From contig CACGHY010000009.1 in the NCBI GenBank assembly GCA_902573085.1, positions 1 through 41,422 of the forward strand: a DNA stretch of 41,422 bases. Reading direction: 5' to 3'. The DNA comes from an uncultured Candidatus Poseidoniales archaeon. Lineage in GTDB: Archaea > Thermoplasmatota > Poseidoniia > Poseidoniales > Thalassarchaeaceae. The number at the start of each line of letters is the position of its first letter. Position 1 is the first letter of the stretch. Under the pieces are notes generated by a model. The model made no database searches. It had not been told where the DNA came from and saw only the letters and a list, made by a program, of their open reading frames with translations. Position numbers and translations under genes: made by a program. Positions 8,362-17,101 of the stretch are shown piece by piece.

Positions 8362-8814
8362 ATGGCCGAGGAAGAAATGAGTCTTACAAGGGAGCAATCG
8401 GATCTATCAAATTACGTAAATGACGAAGGGGGCATTTGGAGCCTTAGGCAGGTCGAGAAGATAAGAGGTTGGAACAACATTGAGTATGGAGCCGGACTCT
8501 CTGGAAAGAACACACCTTCAACTGGCCTATCAATGAATAGGGCATACATACCACCCGGAGGAATAGCGAAAGCACATATCCATGTTGACTTCGATGTCAT
8601 GATTTATGTTCTGAAGGGAAGCGTCAGGCACGAGTATGGGGAGGGTTGTCGCCAGTCCGTTGTGCACAGCGCTGGTGACATGTTTTACATCGAACCGGGT
8701 CTCCCACACGAGGTGTTCAATTGCTCAGAAGACGAATGGGTGCATGCGATCGTTTCCAGGTCAGATGCTTCTGAGTGGCAGAATATCGAGCCATATGAAA
8801 GAGACTCGGATTAG
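8362..8814 (+). CDS. Cupin-domain protein (150 aa)
   Basis: A single-domain cupin of unknown substrate. Cupin motif 1 appears as AHIHVDFDVMIYVLKG (residues 71-86): the two histidines (72, 74) are kept, but Asp78 stands where a metal-ligand Glu is usual. Motif 2 is canonical, GDMFYIEPGLPHEVFN (105-120), with the third His at 116. A metal site is therefore likely. The N-terminal 45 residues carry no recognised domain. Possible roles include a sugar isomerase/epimerase-like or dioxygenase-like enzyme or a small-molecule sensor; the sequence does not decide. It is alone on the plus strand, convergent with and directly adjoining the rlmE stop. Confidence 0.85.
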   Translation: MAEEEMSLTREQSDLSNYVNDEGGIWSLRQVEKIRGWNNIEYGAGLSGKNTPSTGLSMNRAYIPPGGIAKAHIHVDFDVMIYVLKGSVRHEYGEGCRQSVVHSAGDMFYIEPGLPHEVFNCSEDEWVHAIVSRSDASEWQNIEPYERDSD

Positions 8815-9553
8815 CTAATCCTTCTTTGGGTGTTTCCTGAAACCGACTACAGGATCAATCCCCGGGCCTTTGTCTTCTTCGACTACTATTCCAATCGATG
8901 CCAGATGATCTTCTACGTGTTGCATCGCGGACCCTTTTTTCTTTGGTTCTGGAAGCTTCCTCTGGCAGACGAGATACGTCTCGGATGACGCACTCCGGCT
9001 GGCAGTGGGGGAAAACCTCCCGACGGAGGCGAACCTCATCTTAGCAGCCTCAACAAGGCCTTCGATCCCCGCTCCTTGGAAGACCTTCGTAACAAAGCCC
9101 CCCCCCTGGGACAAGGAGATCGGATGCAACATCCAGTGCCATTGTGGAAAGCTCCAGAGATATGGCCTGATCAGTGTCATACCTGCCAGTGAGCCTGGGG
9201 GAAATGTCACTGATCACACAGTTGAGTGCCCCTCCCGAAATCTCTCTTGCGATTTCTCCTATCGTCGAGTCATTAGTTATGTCTCCAACTAATACAGTGG
9301 CTCCCTCGACGGGAGATGTGACTAATAGGTCAACGCCGATTACTTTGCCACTCTCCCCGGCCTCCTCTACTGCAACTTGGGTCCAACCGCCTGGATGGCA
9401 ACCTATGTCCAGCACATAGTCCCCCTTCCGAATGATTCCGAACTTCTCTTGGATCTGCTTTAGTTTGTAGGCTGACCGTGCTCGATACCCCTTGGACTTC
9501 GCATCCCTCCTCCAAGGGTCACGCTTGTTCTCTTGGTACCAGCGCTTGCTCAT
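8815..9553 (-). CDS. rlmE: 23S rRNA 2'-O-methyltransferase RlmE/FtsJ (apparent frameshift at 9098-9106)
   Basis: SAM-dependent 2'-O-ribose methyltransferase of 23S rRNA (RrmJ/FtsJ family). It reads in two frames. The first (from 9553) carries RSAYKLKQI, the SAM motif VLDIGCHPGGWTQV, GVDLL and CVISDISP. It then runs into a run of nine G (plus-strand C 9098-9106) and loses homology. The second frame resumes exactly there with GGGFVTKVFQG and later SSETYLV. Removing one G joins them as ...VPGGGFVTKVFQG and restores the family K-D-K-E catalytic tetrad, for about 245 residues. Start is taken at ATG 9553; the frame is open to 9592. The last 45 residues are a Lys-rich/charged tail without recognised domain. 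An extra base in the data is the simplest explanation. Confidence 0.9.
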
Positions 9554-9628
9554 GCCACCACTCGAGGACTTGTAGTTAAGAATCCGAACCATGGATTCTT
9601 ACTATCGAGTGCTGTTGTCCATGCTGAC

Positions 9629-10570
9629 TCAAAGGCCGATTTCCATTATGAGGTCTCTGGCAGTCTCTCTGATAGCATCCTCGGACATCGCTGTTGGCTC
9701 AAACCCGCTGTCAAGCAACCGGGTTACGTCTAGGTACGTCTTGGGGACGTCTCCGGCCCAACCTCTCTTCCCTCCAGTGTAGTCTATCTCGACCCCTTCT
9801 AGGCCACTCTCTTCGATGACGATTTGCGCAATCTTCGAGACTGAGCAGGTGTCTCCCGTTCCCAAGTTATACAGTACCGAACCCTCTTCACCCATCGAGA
9901 TAATATGCAGCATAGACCGCACGCAGTCGTGAGCAGACATGTATGACTTCTCCTGGTTCCCATCTCCCAAAACCTCGAGTCTACTAGGGTTCGACTTGAG
10001 TTTGTGAATGAAGTCGAATATCACTCCATGGGTCCCTCTCGGGCCGACGATGTTTGCGAATCTGTGAATGAAGACCTTCGCTCCGAATGTTCCTGCCCAG
10101 GCTGTGATTAGGGACTCGCTGGCCAGTTTCGAGGCACCATACAAGGAAATGGGCATAACTGGGCCGTAGCTCTCCGGAGTGGGCATGACGCTGGCCTCTC
10201 CATAAACGGCGGAGGAAGACGCAAAGGAAATCCTACCCACTTCGTTCAAACGCATCGCTTCTAGAACGTTGTATGTGGCAATTGTTCCTTGTTTCAGGTC
10301 TGTATCGGTAACTTCTGTCCCAAGCCTGATATCCGGATTTGCAGCCATATGGTGCACAGTCTCGATACCATCCATCGCAGACATAATCGCTTCTCTATCC
10401 AACAGATCTCCATTGATAATCTCGACATTATCGCCAGACATGTGGTGAGAAAGGAACTCTTCTCTACCGCTACTGAAGTTGTCTATCACCCTCACTTTAT
10501 TGCCCTGCTCTACCAAAGCATCAACCAAGTGCGAGCCGATGAAGCCGGCGCCTCCGGTGACAAGTTCCAT
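9629..10570 (-). CDS. NAD-dependent epimerase/dehydratase (GalE-like extended SDR)
   Basis: Probable NDP-sugar 4-epimerase or related enzyme supplying sugars for surface glycans. The 313 residues are typical of extended SDRs. The dinucleotide motif GGAGFIG is at residues 6-12, the adenosine-ribose acidic residue Asp30 in VRVIDNFSSG favours NAD, NGDLLD and HHMAANPD follow, the active site has SSS near 118-120, and the YGASK pair is Tyr144/Lys148. The C-terminal half has the RFANIVGPRGTHGVI substrate-side motif. The exact sugar cannot be read from sequence. It is divergent from the large RND gene and upstream of rlmE on the same strand (36-75 bases, depending on the rlmE start). Confidence 0.92.
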   Translation of the reverse strand: MELVTGGAGFIGSHLVDALVEQGNKVRVIDNFSSGREEFLSHHMSGDNVEIINGDLLDREAIMSAMDGIETVHHMAANPDIRLGTEVTDTDLKQGTIATYNVLEAMRLNEVGRISFASSSAVYGEASVMPTPESYGPVMPISLYGASKLASESLITAWAGTFGAKVFIHRFANIVGPRGTHGVIFDFIHKLKSNPSRLEVLGDGNQEKSYMSAHDCVRSMLHIISMGEEGSVLYNLGTGDTCSVSKIAQIVIEESGLEGVEIDYTGGKRGWAGDVPKTYLDVTRLLDSGFEPTAMSEDAIRETARDLIMEIGL

Positions 10571-10697
10571 GATACCGGCCCATACATCGTGCTATTGAGT
10601 TAATCGGAAACCGCCCTTTCCTCTTGGTGCATTAATCGGCACATATGGATAACGCGCATCCGAACGCTTCATTTGGACTAAGTTGGGGAAGGGGTCT
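10571..10697. promoter_or_regulatory. Divergent intergenic region between epimerase and RND genes
   Basis: A 127-base gap between divergent genes that must hold both promoters. GGGGAAGGGG at about 10686-10695 precedes the ATG at 10698 and may serve as its ribosome-binding site. TATA-like ATTAAT elements are visible at about 10631 and TTGAGTTAAT at about 10595, but none is decisive. Confidence 0.35.
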
Positions 10698-13600
10698 ATG
10701 ACTTCTGCGGAAGGAAGGCCCCAACAAGACGAAGAGCTCGTCTTCTGGTCTTCGTTCTTCGATAGAATTAGCCCTTTCACTGACCGGCTGTCAAGCCTGG
10801 GGAATGTCATTGCAGATAGTCCAGTTGGGGGTTTTATCGACACAGCGGTCCAGCTAATCAACGATATCTCGGATACCGCTCAAATAGCTGTCCAGAGGGT
10901 GGTGGAGTTGACTTACAGTGCGATTCTCAGAAGCCCAGCATACCTGATAGTGACCCTTCTATTGGCTTCGGCACTGATTGGTTGGAGGGCCGAGGACTTC
11001 GAGCACCAGATTAACGGGGATGTTGAGATATATCTCCCTGACGGGGCGAACTCAACACTTCTACTTAACGAGGTGAGAGAACAATGGGCTACGGACATAG
11101 TGATTCTTTACATTCAGACGAATAATGCAGCTATCGGTGCGAAGCATGGTGATGAAAACATAACGGATGCCGATATATTGAATCAGATCTCGTGGATAGA
11201 AGGCGACGATAACAACGCACAAGCCGGGGGTTATGGAAGGGGTCTAGACTACAACAAGGAGGATCGTGGGTCATATTTCTGTTCAAGCCCCATGAGTGGA
11301 TGTGATGGTGTTGTATGGATATTATCCCCGGCTCAAATTGTGAAAGAGGCAAATTCCACCGATTATCGCTTCTCGTGCGCCGTGGAGAAGTATGGACTAC
11401 CAGGTTCTGGTGGTGACTGTGATTTGGCTAGCCTGAATCCTAACGAGGGCTACTCAATACCCCAAGGGGACGGGGCCCAGGATAGAATCGATGGCTATGT
11501 CGAGAACTCGGGGGATCTCTTCTCAAACTTCGTCAGAGACACCAACAATGACGGAATATGGGATACTGGCGTGGTTATAATGGGAATTTCATTCGATATG
11601 ACCAACACAGACATCACTCCCAGGGCAGACCTCAAGACGGGTGAGGATATCAGAGATCACAAGGCATTCATCGCGTATGTCAAAGCACTTCTTTCCTCAG
11701 ATCCAGCCAGAATCCATTGCGCTCTTTGCTTTGAGGTCTATGATGAAGTCTGGACAATGGACAAGGAGAGGTCCGACAAGATTCCTGAAAGGAGAGCGGT
11801 CACAGTTACCGGCCTTACGCCTGTCTTGCATGACGTTTCGGACGAGATATACAAGGCTCTCAGGTACACAATGCTTCCAGTCAGCCTAGTGCTAGTTGGC
11901 CTTACGATGTTCATCCTCCACAGGAGCTGGAAGGTAATCGTAATCTGCGGGACCCCAATAGCAATGAGTCTAGCCGTTACCTTTGGATCCACCGTCATCT
12001 TCGACATCATGCTCACGCCCATGATCATCTCAGCGGGACCCATATTGGTGGGCCTCGGAGTGGACTATTCCCTACACCTGACCAATAGAATCGAGGAGAA
12101 CAGGAGGGATATTCTGAAACAGATGGAAGAGGATGCATGGGCATCAAAGAGAGACGGACTCGAGGTCCCGGAGCCAGATCCTTTCGACCCGCAGATCAGT
12201 CTGACTGCCAACGTAAGAGCAGCCATGACCACTGGAAACGCGATTTTCCTGTCTGCTTTGACTACTTTAGTTGGTTTCAGCGTGCTCACCTGGCATAGCC
12301 TAGTCCCAATAGAACCGATGAGGACTGTTGGGAAGACCCTACTAATTGGAATCTCGACCACCTTCATAATCTCGATGCTCATGGTTCCTGCATGGATAGA
12401 ACTCCTTCGATACAGGAAAGGGGACTCAGACGGCCTTCTTTCGAGCGGAGTGGTAGAGTCTGCTAGGAGGAAGCGAATCGCGGCAAAGAGGGAGTCAAAG
12501 GAAAGAGAAAGTCCTTGGATGAAGAAGGACGAATCTGCCATTGACACCTCGGATGTTTTCGGGACAATACTTGGAATTAACAGTATATTCTTCTATCTCG
12601 CTTCCACATTAGTCCTCACCGGTACGCTTTTCCTAATTACCGATCTAACAAGCTTGGATCTATCCTCATCAAATCTCTTGATTCTCGGTTTCACACTCTC
12701 GACAACCCTGACATTCTCACTACTAGATGAGTTCTGGGAATCTGTAGGCAGAATCCCCCTCAAGGCCACTGTTTTGGTAATCCTAATTTCCACGGCGGCC
12801 ACAGTTTGGGGCGGCATGATGTTCAAGGAGCAGTTGGGGAAGGACATCACCGGATCTTCTGATGAGGTACCTCCGAATCTAGAGTCCTATGAGGCGCTAA
12901 GGGAGTACAGTATCGTTTTCGAGGGCGGCCAGACTAACATGTTCATTGTTGACGCGACTGAATACGTAACCGAAAACGAAACGGCTCCAATCAGAGATCT
13001 GCCTATCCTAGACTCAATTGAGAGGATGCAGACGACCAGAATCGATAACGTGGAGAATACAACAACCATCAGCCTAGTGAATATTCTCAAGGCAATACAT
13101 GTAGACGTAGAGATCGGAAACCTCGAACTATACGAGCAAAGCCTCTGGGACCTAATTCATGATGAGTGTTGGGACGAGTCCACCAATCCCCTCCGTCCAG
13201 ACTGCTGGCCCTACACTGTAAGCAGCAGAGAGGATATGGTTAACATCGCATTCGACACCCTGAGCCCCGAGATCAGATCGATGCTGATGAACTCGGACGA
13301 CGGCGATGGTGAGACCAAGACGCTAGTCTACGTCAACCAGCCATATATCAATCTCGCAATAGCAGGCGGCCTGAGGGACACTATTGACGGCCACCTGGAC
13401 GAGGGGGGCTGCTCTGATGCACTAAGATGCCACGCTCTCGGAATACAGGGAGTCTACAACTCCCTGCTAACTGGTGGCCTCCCCGTTTCCCTGGACATCA
13501 ACGACGGGATTCACGAGGCCCAGTCAAAGACGACTATTGCAACGATGCTGATTCTACTGCTCGTAATGGCCATATTATTCAGGTCTGGAAGACTAGCATT

Positions 13601-14078
13601 ATTCACAATGGCTGCGGTCGGAGTTGTCGTTCTTTGGCAGCCTCTGCTGATGTGGTTCTACAAGGTCAACGTCAACGTATTCACTGCGATGATAGGTACG
13701 CTTGTGTTCGGCATAGGTGTCGATGACTCCATACACATAATAGATCGAATAAAGGACGAACGAGAGACTCCTTCGGGAATACAGAAGTCGGTTTCCAGAA
13801 CGGGAAGAACAATTTTCGAGACCACCGCGACCACTTGCACGGGACTGGCTGCTGGGCTTTTCGTTGCGATTCCGGGTCTGCAGAACTTCTTTTTATTGAT
13901 GATGCTGCTTCTTGTATTGGCGCTTTTGACTAGCTCCATCCTCCTCCCAAGCCTGATCGTTGCCTATCACGAGATTTCCCATGCTCTTAGAGGCAAGTCC
14001 TTCGGAACATGGCAGGACTATGACGAGAGCGGCTCTGTAGCCGATTCTGCTCCTCTGGATGCGGTCGTCCTGAGATAG
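10698..14078 (+). CDS. Large RND-superfamily (MMPL/SSD-like) transporter, about 1,126 aa
   Basis: Second RND-type predicted exporter in the window, in the cytoplasmic membrane, substrate unknown. The first 60 residues are cytoplasmic, followed by TM1 (AYLIVTLLLASALIGW). A long extracytoplasmic domain (about 95-390) is rich in Asp/Asn and contains several Cys. The first TM bundle has GLGVDYSLHL near residue 451. A cytoplasmic linker and two extra TMs follow near 620-690, then a second ectodomain and a second bundle with GIGVDDSIHI near 1004. The second repeat has DDS where the first has DYS. The frame opens with TTG at 10683, but ATG 10698 behind GGGGAAGGGG is preferred. It ends 4 bases before the 3' end of the convergent RNase P RNA. 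Confidence 0.92.
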   Translation: MTSAEGRPQQDEELVFWSSFFDRISPFTDRLSSLGNVIADSPVGGFIDTAVQLINDISDTAQIAVQRVVELTYSAILRSPAYLIVTLLLASALIGWRAEDFEHQINGDVEIYLPDGANSTLLLNEVREQWATDIVILYIQTNNAAIGAKHGDENITDADILNQISWIEGDDNNAQAGGYGRGLDYNKEDRGSYFCSSPMSGCDGVVWILSPAQIVKEANSTDYRFSCAVEKYGLPGSGGDCDLASLNPNEGYSIPQGDGAQDRIDGYVENSGDLFSNFVRDTNNDGIWDTGVVIMGISFDMTNTDITPRADLKTGEDIRDHKAFIAYVKALLSSDPARIHCALCFEVYDEVWTMDKERSDKIPERRAVTVTGLTPVLHDVSDEIYKALRYTMLPVSLVLVGLTMFILHRSWKVIVICGTPIAMSLAVTFGSTVIFDIMLTPMIISAGPILVGLGVDYSLHLTNRIEENRRDILKQMEEDAWASKRDGLEVPEPDPFDPQISLTANVRAAMTTGNAIFLSALTTLVGFSVLTWHSLVPIEPMRTVGKTLLIGISTTFIISMLMVPAWIELLRYRKGDSDGLLSSGVVESARRKRIAAKRESKERESPWMKKDESAIDTSDVFGTILGINSIFFYLASTLVLTGTLFLITDLTSLDLSSSNLLILGFTLSTTLTFSLLDEFWESVGRIPLKATVLVILISTAATVWGGMMFKEQLGKDITGSSDEVPPNLESYEALREYSIVFEGGQTNMFIVDATEYVTENETAPIRDLPILDSIERMQTTRIDNVENTTTISLVNILKAIHVDVEIGNLELYEQSLWDLIHDECWDESTNPLRPDCWPYTVSSREDMVNIAFDTLSPEIRSMLMNSDDGDGETKTLVYVNQPYINLAIAGGLRDTIDGHLDEGGCSDALRCHALGIQGVYNSLLTGGLPVSLDINDGIHEAQSKTTIATMLILLLVMAILFRSGRLALFTMAAVGVVVLWQPLLMWFYKVNVNVFTAMIGTLVFGIGVDDSIHIIDRIKDERETPSGIQKSVSRTGRTIFETTATTCTGLAAGLFVAIPGLQNFFLLMMLLLVLALLTSSILLPSLIVAYHEISHALRGKSFGTWQDYDESGSVADSAPLDAVVLR

Positions 14079-14082
14079 TTTG

Positions 14083-14382
14083 GTGAGGGTGCAGGGAGTA
14101 AGCCCCTTTCTGTTCACCTTTCGGCTGGTCGCATTCAACTATGCATCCTACCCGGTCCTGTCGATGCCATTCGGACCTGCTTGGACTTGCTCCGGCGTGG
14201 TTGCCCGTTCCATCCACACTCAGGAAACCTCTCCCTCACGGGTTCACCGTACTCCTGATATGGTTCGTTTCTGCTGCAGAGCCGGCCCTCCCGGACCCTC
14301 GTCTTGTGACGAGACGCCTGCATCGCGGAGAGGGGACTTTCCTCAGTGTCTAACACTGTCAGCGACCCTCCTGCTCCCTCGG
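14083..14382 (-). ncRNA. rnpB: RNase P RNA (archaeal type)
   Basis: Catalytic RNA of RNase P, which matures tRNA 5' ends. Read on the minus strand, the 5' half holds the universal CR-I/P4 signature GAGGAAAGTCC (about 14334-14344). The 3' half holds the partner ACAGAAAGGGGCTTA (about 14101-14117), and between them is an AACCACGCCGGAGCAAG-like core. Ends were set by P1: GAGGGAGCAGG at the 5' side pairs with CCTGCACCCTC at the 3' side with one mismatch. The length of about 300 is normal. No plausible protein occupies this stretch, although several shadow ORFs cross it. It is convergent with the RND gene and divergent from rpiA. End positions may be off by some bases. Confidence 0.93.
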
Positions 14383-14461
14383 TTTGGCGGATGCACCATA
14401 CCGGAAGAACCCACCGCATCACAAGGGCAACCATCATGCACGTCCTAATAGAGGCGGCTTC

Positions 14462-15163
14462 ATGGGAGATGTAGAGATTTTGAAGGAGCTAGCAGGCATT
14501 GCAGCGTGTCGCTTCATCAAAGATGGCATGGCACTGGGACTCGGTACCGGATCTACAGTTCGGTACTCTATCATAGAGATAGCCAGGCTAATCAGTGAGG
14601 AAGGGATGGACCTCATTGGAGTCCCCACCAGCGAAGATACGAGGAGCCTTTCTGAGGAGTTGGGCATTCCTTTGTTGAAGATTGAGGACGCAGGAACTCT
14701 GGATCTAACAATAGACGGGGCCGATGAGTTTGACTGTAACTTCGATCTCATAAAGGGAGGAGGGGGTGCTCTTACTAGGGAGAAGATTGTTGCTTTGAAA
14801 TCGAAATCTATGGTTGTTGTGGCAGATTACACGAAGAAAGTGGAAGTGTTGGGGGCATTCGACTTACCAGTTGAGGTCGACTCGGACCTCTGGGAAGCAG
14901 TAAGAGAGGATATTTCTCGAATCTGTCCCGGCCAAGTCAACCTGAGGATGAAAGGCTCCAAACCTTTCGAGACAGATAACCAGGGCTTCATCCTGGATTG
15001 CCGCTTCGGTCCAACAATCTCCGATCCCAAATCCTTGGAGATAGCTATTTCTGATACTCCAGGGGTGATCGAAGTTGGGCTCTTCGTGGGCATATGCGAT
15101 GCAGTAATCATGGCTTCAAATGATGGAATCGAAGAGCTGATCAAGTCCGAAGGAAGGATTTAG
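14462..15163 (+). CDS. rpiA: Ribose-5-phosphate isomerase A
   Basis: Interconverts ribose-5-phosphate and ribulose-5-phosphate in the cytoplasm, supplying ribose for nucleotides. The 233-residue product has the RpiA signatures in order: GLGTGSTV (phosphate loop), GVPTSEDTRSL, LTIDGADEFD, LIKGGGGALTREK with the catalytic acid in the adjacent loops, and VNLRMKGSKPFETDNQGFILDC near the end. The frame is open to 14384, but the ATG at 14462 gives the family N-terminus; the upstream part overlaps the RNase P RNA promoter region. The tRNA-Lys gene follows after 39 bases. Confidence 0.95.
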   Translation: MGDVEILKELAGIAACRFIKDGMALGLGTGSTVRYSIIEIARLISEEGMDLIGVPTSEDTRSLSEELGIPLLKIEDAGTLDLTIDGADEFDCNFDLIKGGGGALTREKIVALKSKSMVVVADYTKKVEVLGAFDLPVEVDSDLWEAVREDISRICPGQVNLRMKGSKPFETDNQGFILDCRFGPTISDPKSLEIAISDTPGVIEVGLFVGICDAVIMASNDGIEELIKSEGRI

Positions 15164-15171
15164 CATCCGTC

Positions 15172-15181
15172 GTCGTTAAAG
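15172..15181 (+). promoter_or_regulatory. Possible TATA box of tRNA-Lys
   Basis: The AT-rich GTTAAAGAG lies about 25-28 bases upstream of the tRNA 5' end, the expected position for an archaeal TATA box driving a tRNA. It is a weak match, and read-through from rpiA is also possible. Confidence 0.3.
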
Positions 15182-15202
15182 AGGGCCTGCCAATCCCGAG
15201 CC

Positions 15203-15279
15203 GGGTCTGTAGCTTAGTCAGGTAGAGCACCCGGCTCTTAACCGGGCGGTCGCGGGTTCGAACCCCGTCAGACCCGCCA
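15203..15279 (+). tRNA. tRNA-Lys (anticodon CTT), CCA encoded
   Basis: A cloverleaf folds cleanly. Acceptor GGGTCTG (15203-15209) pairs with CAGACCC (15269-15275), with discriminator G at 15276. The D arm is GCTTAGTCAGGTAGAGC. The anticodon stem CCGG/CCGG encloses loop CTCTTAA with anticodon CTT (reads AAG, Lys). The T arm has TTCGAAC. CCA is encoded at 15277-15279. It lies between rpiA and asparaginyl-tRNA synthetase on the same strand. Confidence 0.96.
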
Positions 15280-15280
15280 G

Positions 15281-15289
15281 TGTATAATG
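15281..15289 (+). promoter_or_regulatory. Possible TATA box for asnS
   Basis: TGTATAATG just after the tRNA resembles an archaeal TATA box. Transcription would begin about 25 bases downstream (near 15312), which favours the ATG at 15344 as the asnS start over the ATG at 15287 that overlaps this element. Confidence 0.35.
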
Positions 15290-15343
15290 TCGAGCAATCG
15301 AGGATTCATAACCAATGGTCTGAGACGGGAGATTGGCGACGCT

Positions 15344-16673
15344 ATGGGGAAAGAGTACTGGATTGGGGAGGTTAGGTCAGGATCTCATGACAGAAAAGAG
15401 GTTGTTCTAAAGGGATGGGTTCACAGGTCCCGCGGCTCCAACAAGATTTGGTTCATCGTAATTCGAGACTCTACGGGGCACGTCCAATGCGTGGCCAAGA
15501 GGCAAATAGTTGGCGATGAGTGCTTCGAATCCCTCAGGAACGCCTTAACAGAATCTAGTGTGGAAATAAAGGGGATAGTAGAGCCAACAGATCGAGAGCA
15601 CGGTCACGAGGTCCAGGTTACTTCGGCCACAGTGATCGGTCCAGTGAACCCCGATCGCCCATTCCCCATAACCGAATCAGCGATGGAGGAATCCGATGGC
15701 GGTGAGACCGAGTTCCTGCTGGACAATAGGCACCTCTATCTTAGAACGAGCCGAATGACTACCATGCTGAAGATTAGAAGTACCGTTTTTGGGGCAATCC
15801 ACTCTTATTTCCGTGATAGAGACTTCACCGAGTACCAGGCCCCAAATTTCGTTGCAGGGGCGGTAGAAGGTGGAAGTACGCTGTTTGAAGTCCCCTACTT
15901 CGGCAAGAAGGCATACCTGACCCAATCTTGGCAGCTCTATGCAGAGGCAGCCATGCCAGCTCTGGAGCGTCTGTACACGATGGCACCCTCATTCCGAGCC
16001 GAGAAGAGTAGGACAAGGAGGCACCTAACTGAGTTCTGGCACGCCGAGATGGAAATTGCATGGGCTTCCAATAGCGAGGTTATGGAACACGGGGAAGGAG
16101 TGGTTCGACATGTCGCGAGTACCCTGCTAGCAGAGAGGTCAGATGAGCTCAGGGAACTGGGCAGGGATTTGTCCATGGTAGCCAGATTCGCTGAAAGCGA
16201 ATACCCCAGGATGCGCTATGACGAGGCTATCGAGATACTTCAGTCGAAGGGAGTTGAGGTCGAGTGGGGCCAGGATTTGGACTACTCCAAAGAGAAGATA
16301 CTAACCTCTGACTTCGAGGTCCCACACTTCCTAACACACTACCCAAGGGTGGCCAAGCCATTCTATCACCGTCCCGATCCTGAAGATCCGAAATACGTCC
16401 TATGTCACGACCTTCTGGCTCCCGAGGGCTATGGCGAGATTATCGGAGGAGGAGAGAGGACGTGGTCCGAAGAGGAAATACTCGAGAGAATTGACGAGGA
16501 GGGAGCCCCCCCGTGAGCCATACGAATTCTACATTGATATCAGGAGATACGGAGGAGTTCCTCATGGGGGCTTCGGATTGGGTGTTGACAGGCTATGCAC
16601 CTGGCTTTCAGGTGCTGAGCACATCAGAGAGGCCATCCCTTTCCCGAGGGATAGCAGAAGGGTCACCCCATAG
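15344..16673 (+). CDS. asnS: Asparaginyl-tRNA synthetase (apparent frameshift at 16506-16512)
   Basis: Class II aminoacyl-tRNA synthetase charging tRNA-Asn. The N-terminal OB-fold has [18 protein letters not shown] and [12 protein letters not shown]. The catalytic core has motif 2, [17 protein letters not shown], the asparaginyl form (AspRS has an H-N-E variant), and [13 protein letters not shown]. The first frame ends at 16516 just after EEGAPP. The other frame supplies [20 protein letters not shown] and motif 3 GFGLGVDRL to 16673. The break is in a run of seven C (16506-16512); six C would give [10 protein letters not shown] and one continuous protein of about 442 residues. The ORF is open to ATG 15287, but ATG 15344 fits the family length better. 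A gene expected to be essential, so the shift is probably a data error. Confidence 0.9.
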
Positions 16674-16684
16674 GAAGTGTTAGC

Positions 16685-17086
16685 ATGGAATCAGAACAGA
16701 ATCGTCCCCTTACGAAGCTTATAGCGCTCTCAGCAGTCACTGCCAGCCTCTGCTGCCTGCCATCAGTCATTTGGGTCATGCTTGCTGGATCTTCGGCCAT
16801 AGTCGCAGCGGACCAGCTCTCTAACGATCTCTACTACTCCTGGGTACGATATGCCCTCTATATGGTATCAATCTCCATGCTATCTTACGGTCTGGTGGTT
16901 TATTTCCGAAACAGGGGAGTTTGTACTCTTGACGACGTGAAAAGAGAGAAGAGAAGAGTTGTCAACACAAGTCTGGCAGTTTTTACTGCGGCTATTCTGA
17001 CTTACCTGGTTTGGAATTTTGTCATTCTGGAGATTGTTGGGATAGCTATCGGCCTTCCCTGGGAGGAATCAGCGTTCTGGAACTAG
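16685..17086 (+). CDS. Small three-TM membrane protein, faintly MerT-like
   Basis: The 133-residue product has three hydrophobic segments: about 12-42, 54-72 and 94-122. The first contains a vicinal cysteine pair (SLCCLPSVIWVML). A third Cys lies in the loop after TM2 (NRGVCTLDD), followed by a basic cytoplasmic stretch KREKRR. A Cys-Cys pair in TM1 plus Cys in the TM2-TM3 loop is the layout of mercuric-ion transporters of the MerT type, but similarity beyond this is weak. I would call it a membrane protein of unknown function, possibly metal-related. It lies 11 bases after asnS and 15 bases before the acyl-CoA dehydrogenase, so it may be part of one transcript. Confidence 0.75.
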   Translation: MESEQNRPLTKLIALSAVTASLCCLPSVIWVMLAGSSAIVAADQLSNDLYYSWVRYALYMVSISMLSYGLVVYFRNRGVCTLDDVKREKRRVVNTSLAVFTAAILTYLVWNFVILEIVGIAIGLPWEESAFWN

Positions 17087-17101
17087 AGCCTCGTCCTACG
17101 A

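Noticed and set aside
8815-9210. Separate 131-residue gene downstream of rlmE
   Set aside because: It starts inside the C9 frameshift region and carries the missing catalytic Lys and Glu of RlmE, so it is the 3' half of that gene.
14080-14448. Overlapping plus- and minus-strand ORFs of 70-122 residues
   Set aside because: The stretch is RNase P RNA; the ORFs have no protein-like features and lie on both strands.
16431-16673. Separate 80-residue gene after asnS
   Set aside because: It holds class II motif 3 and is the 3' end of the frameshifted synthetase.
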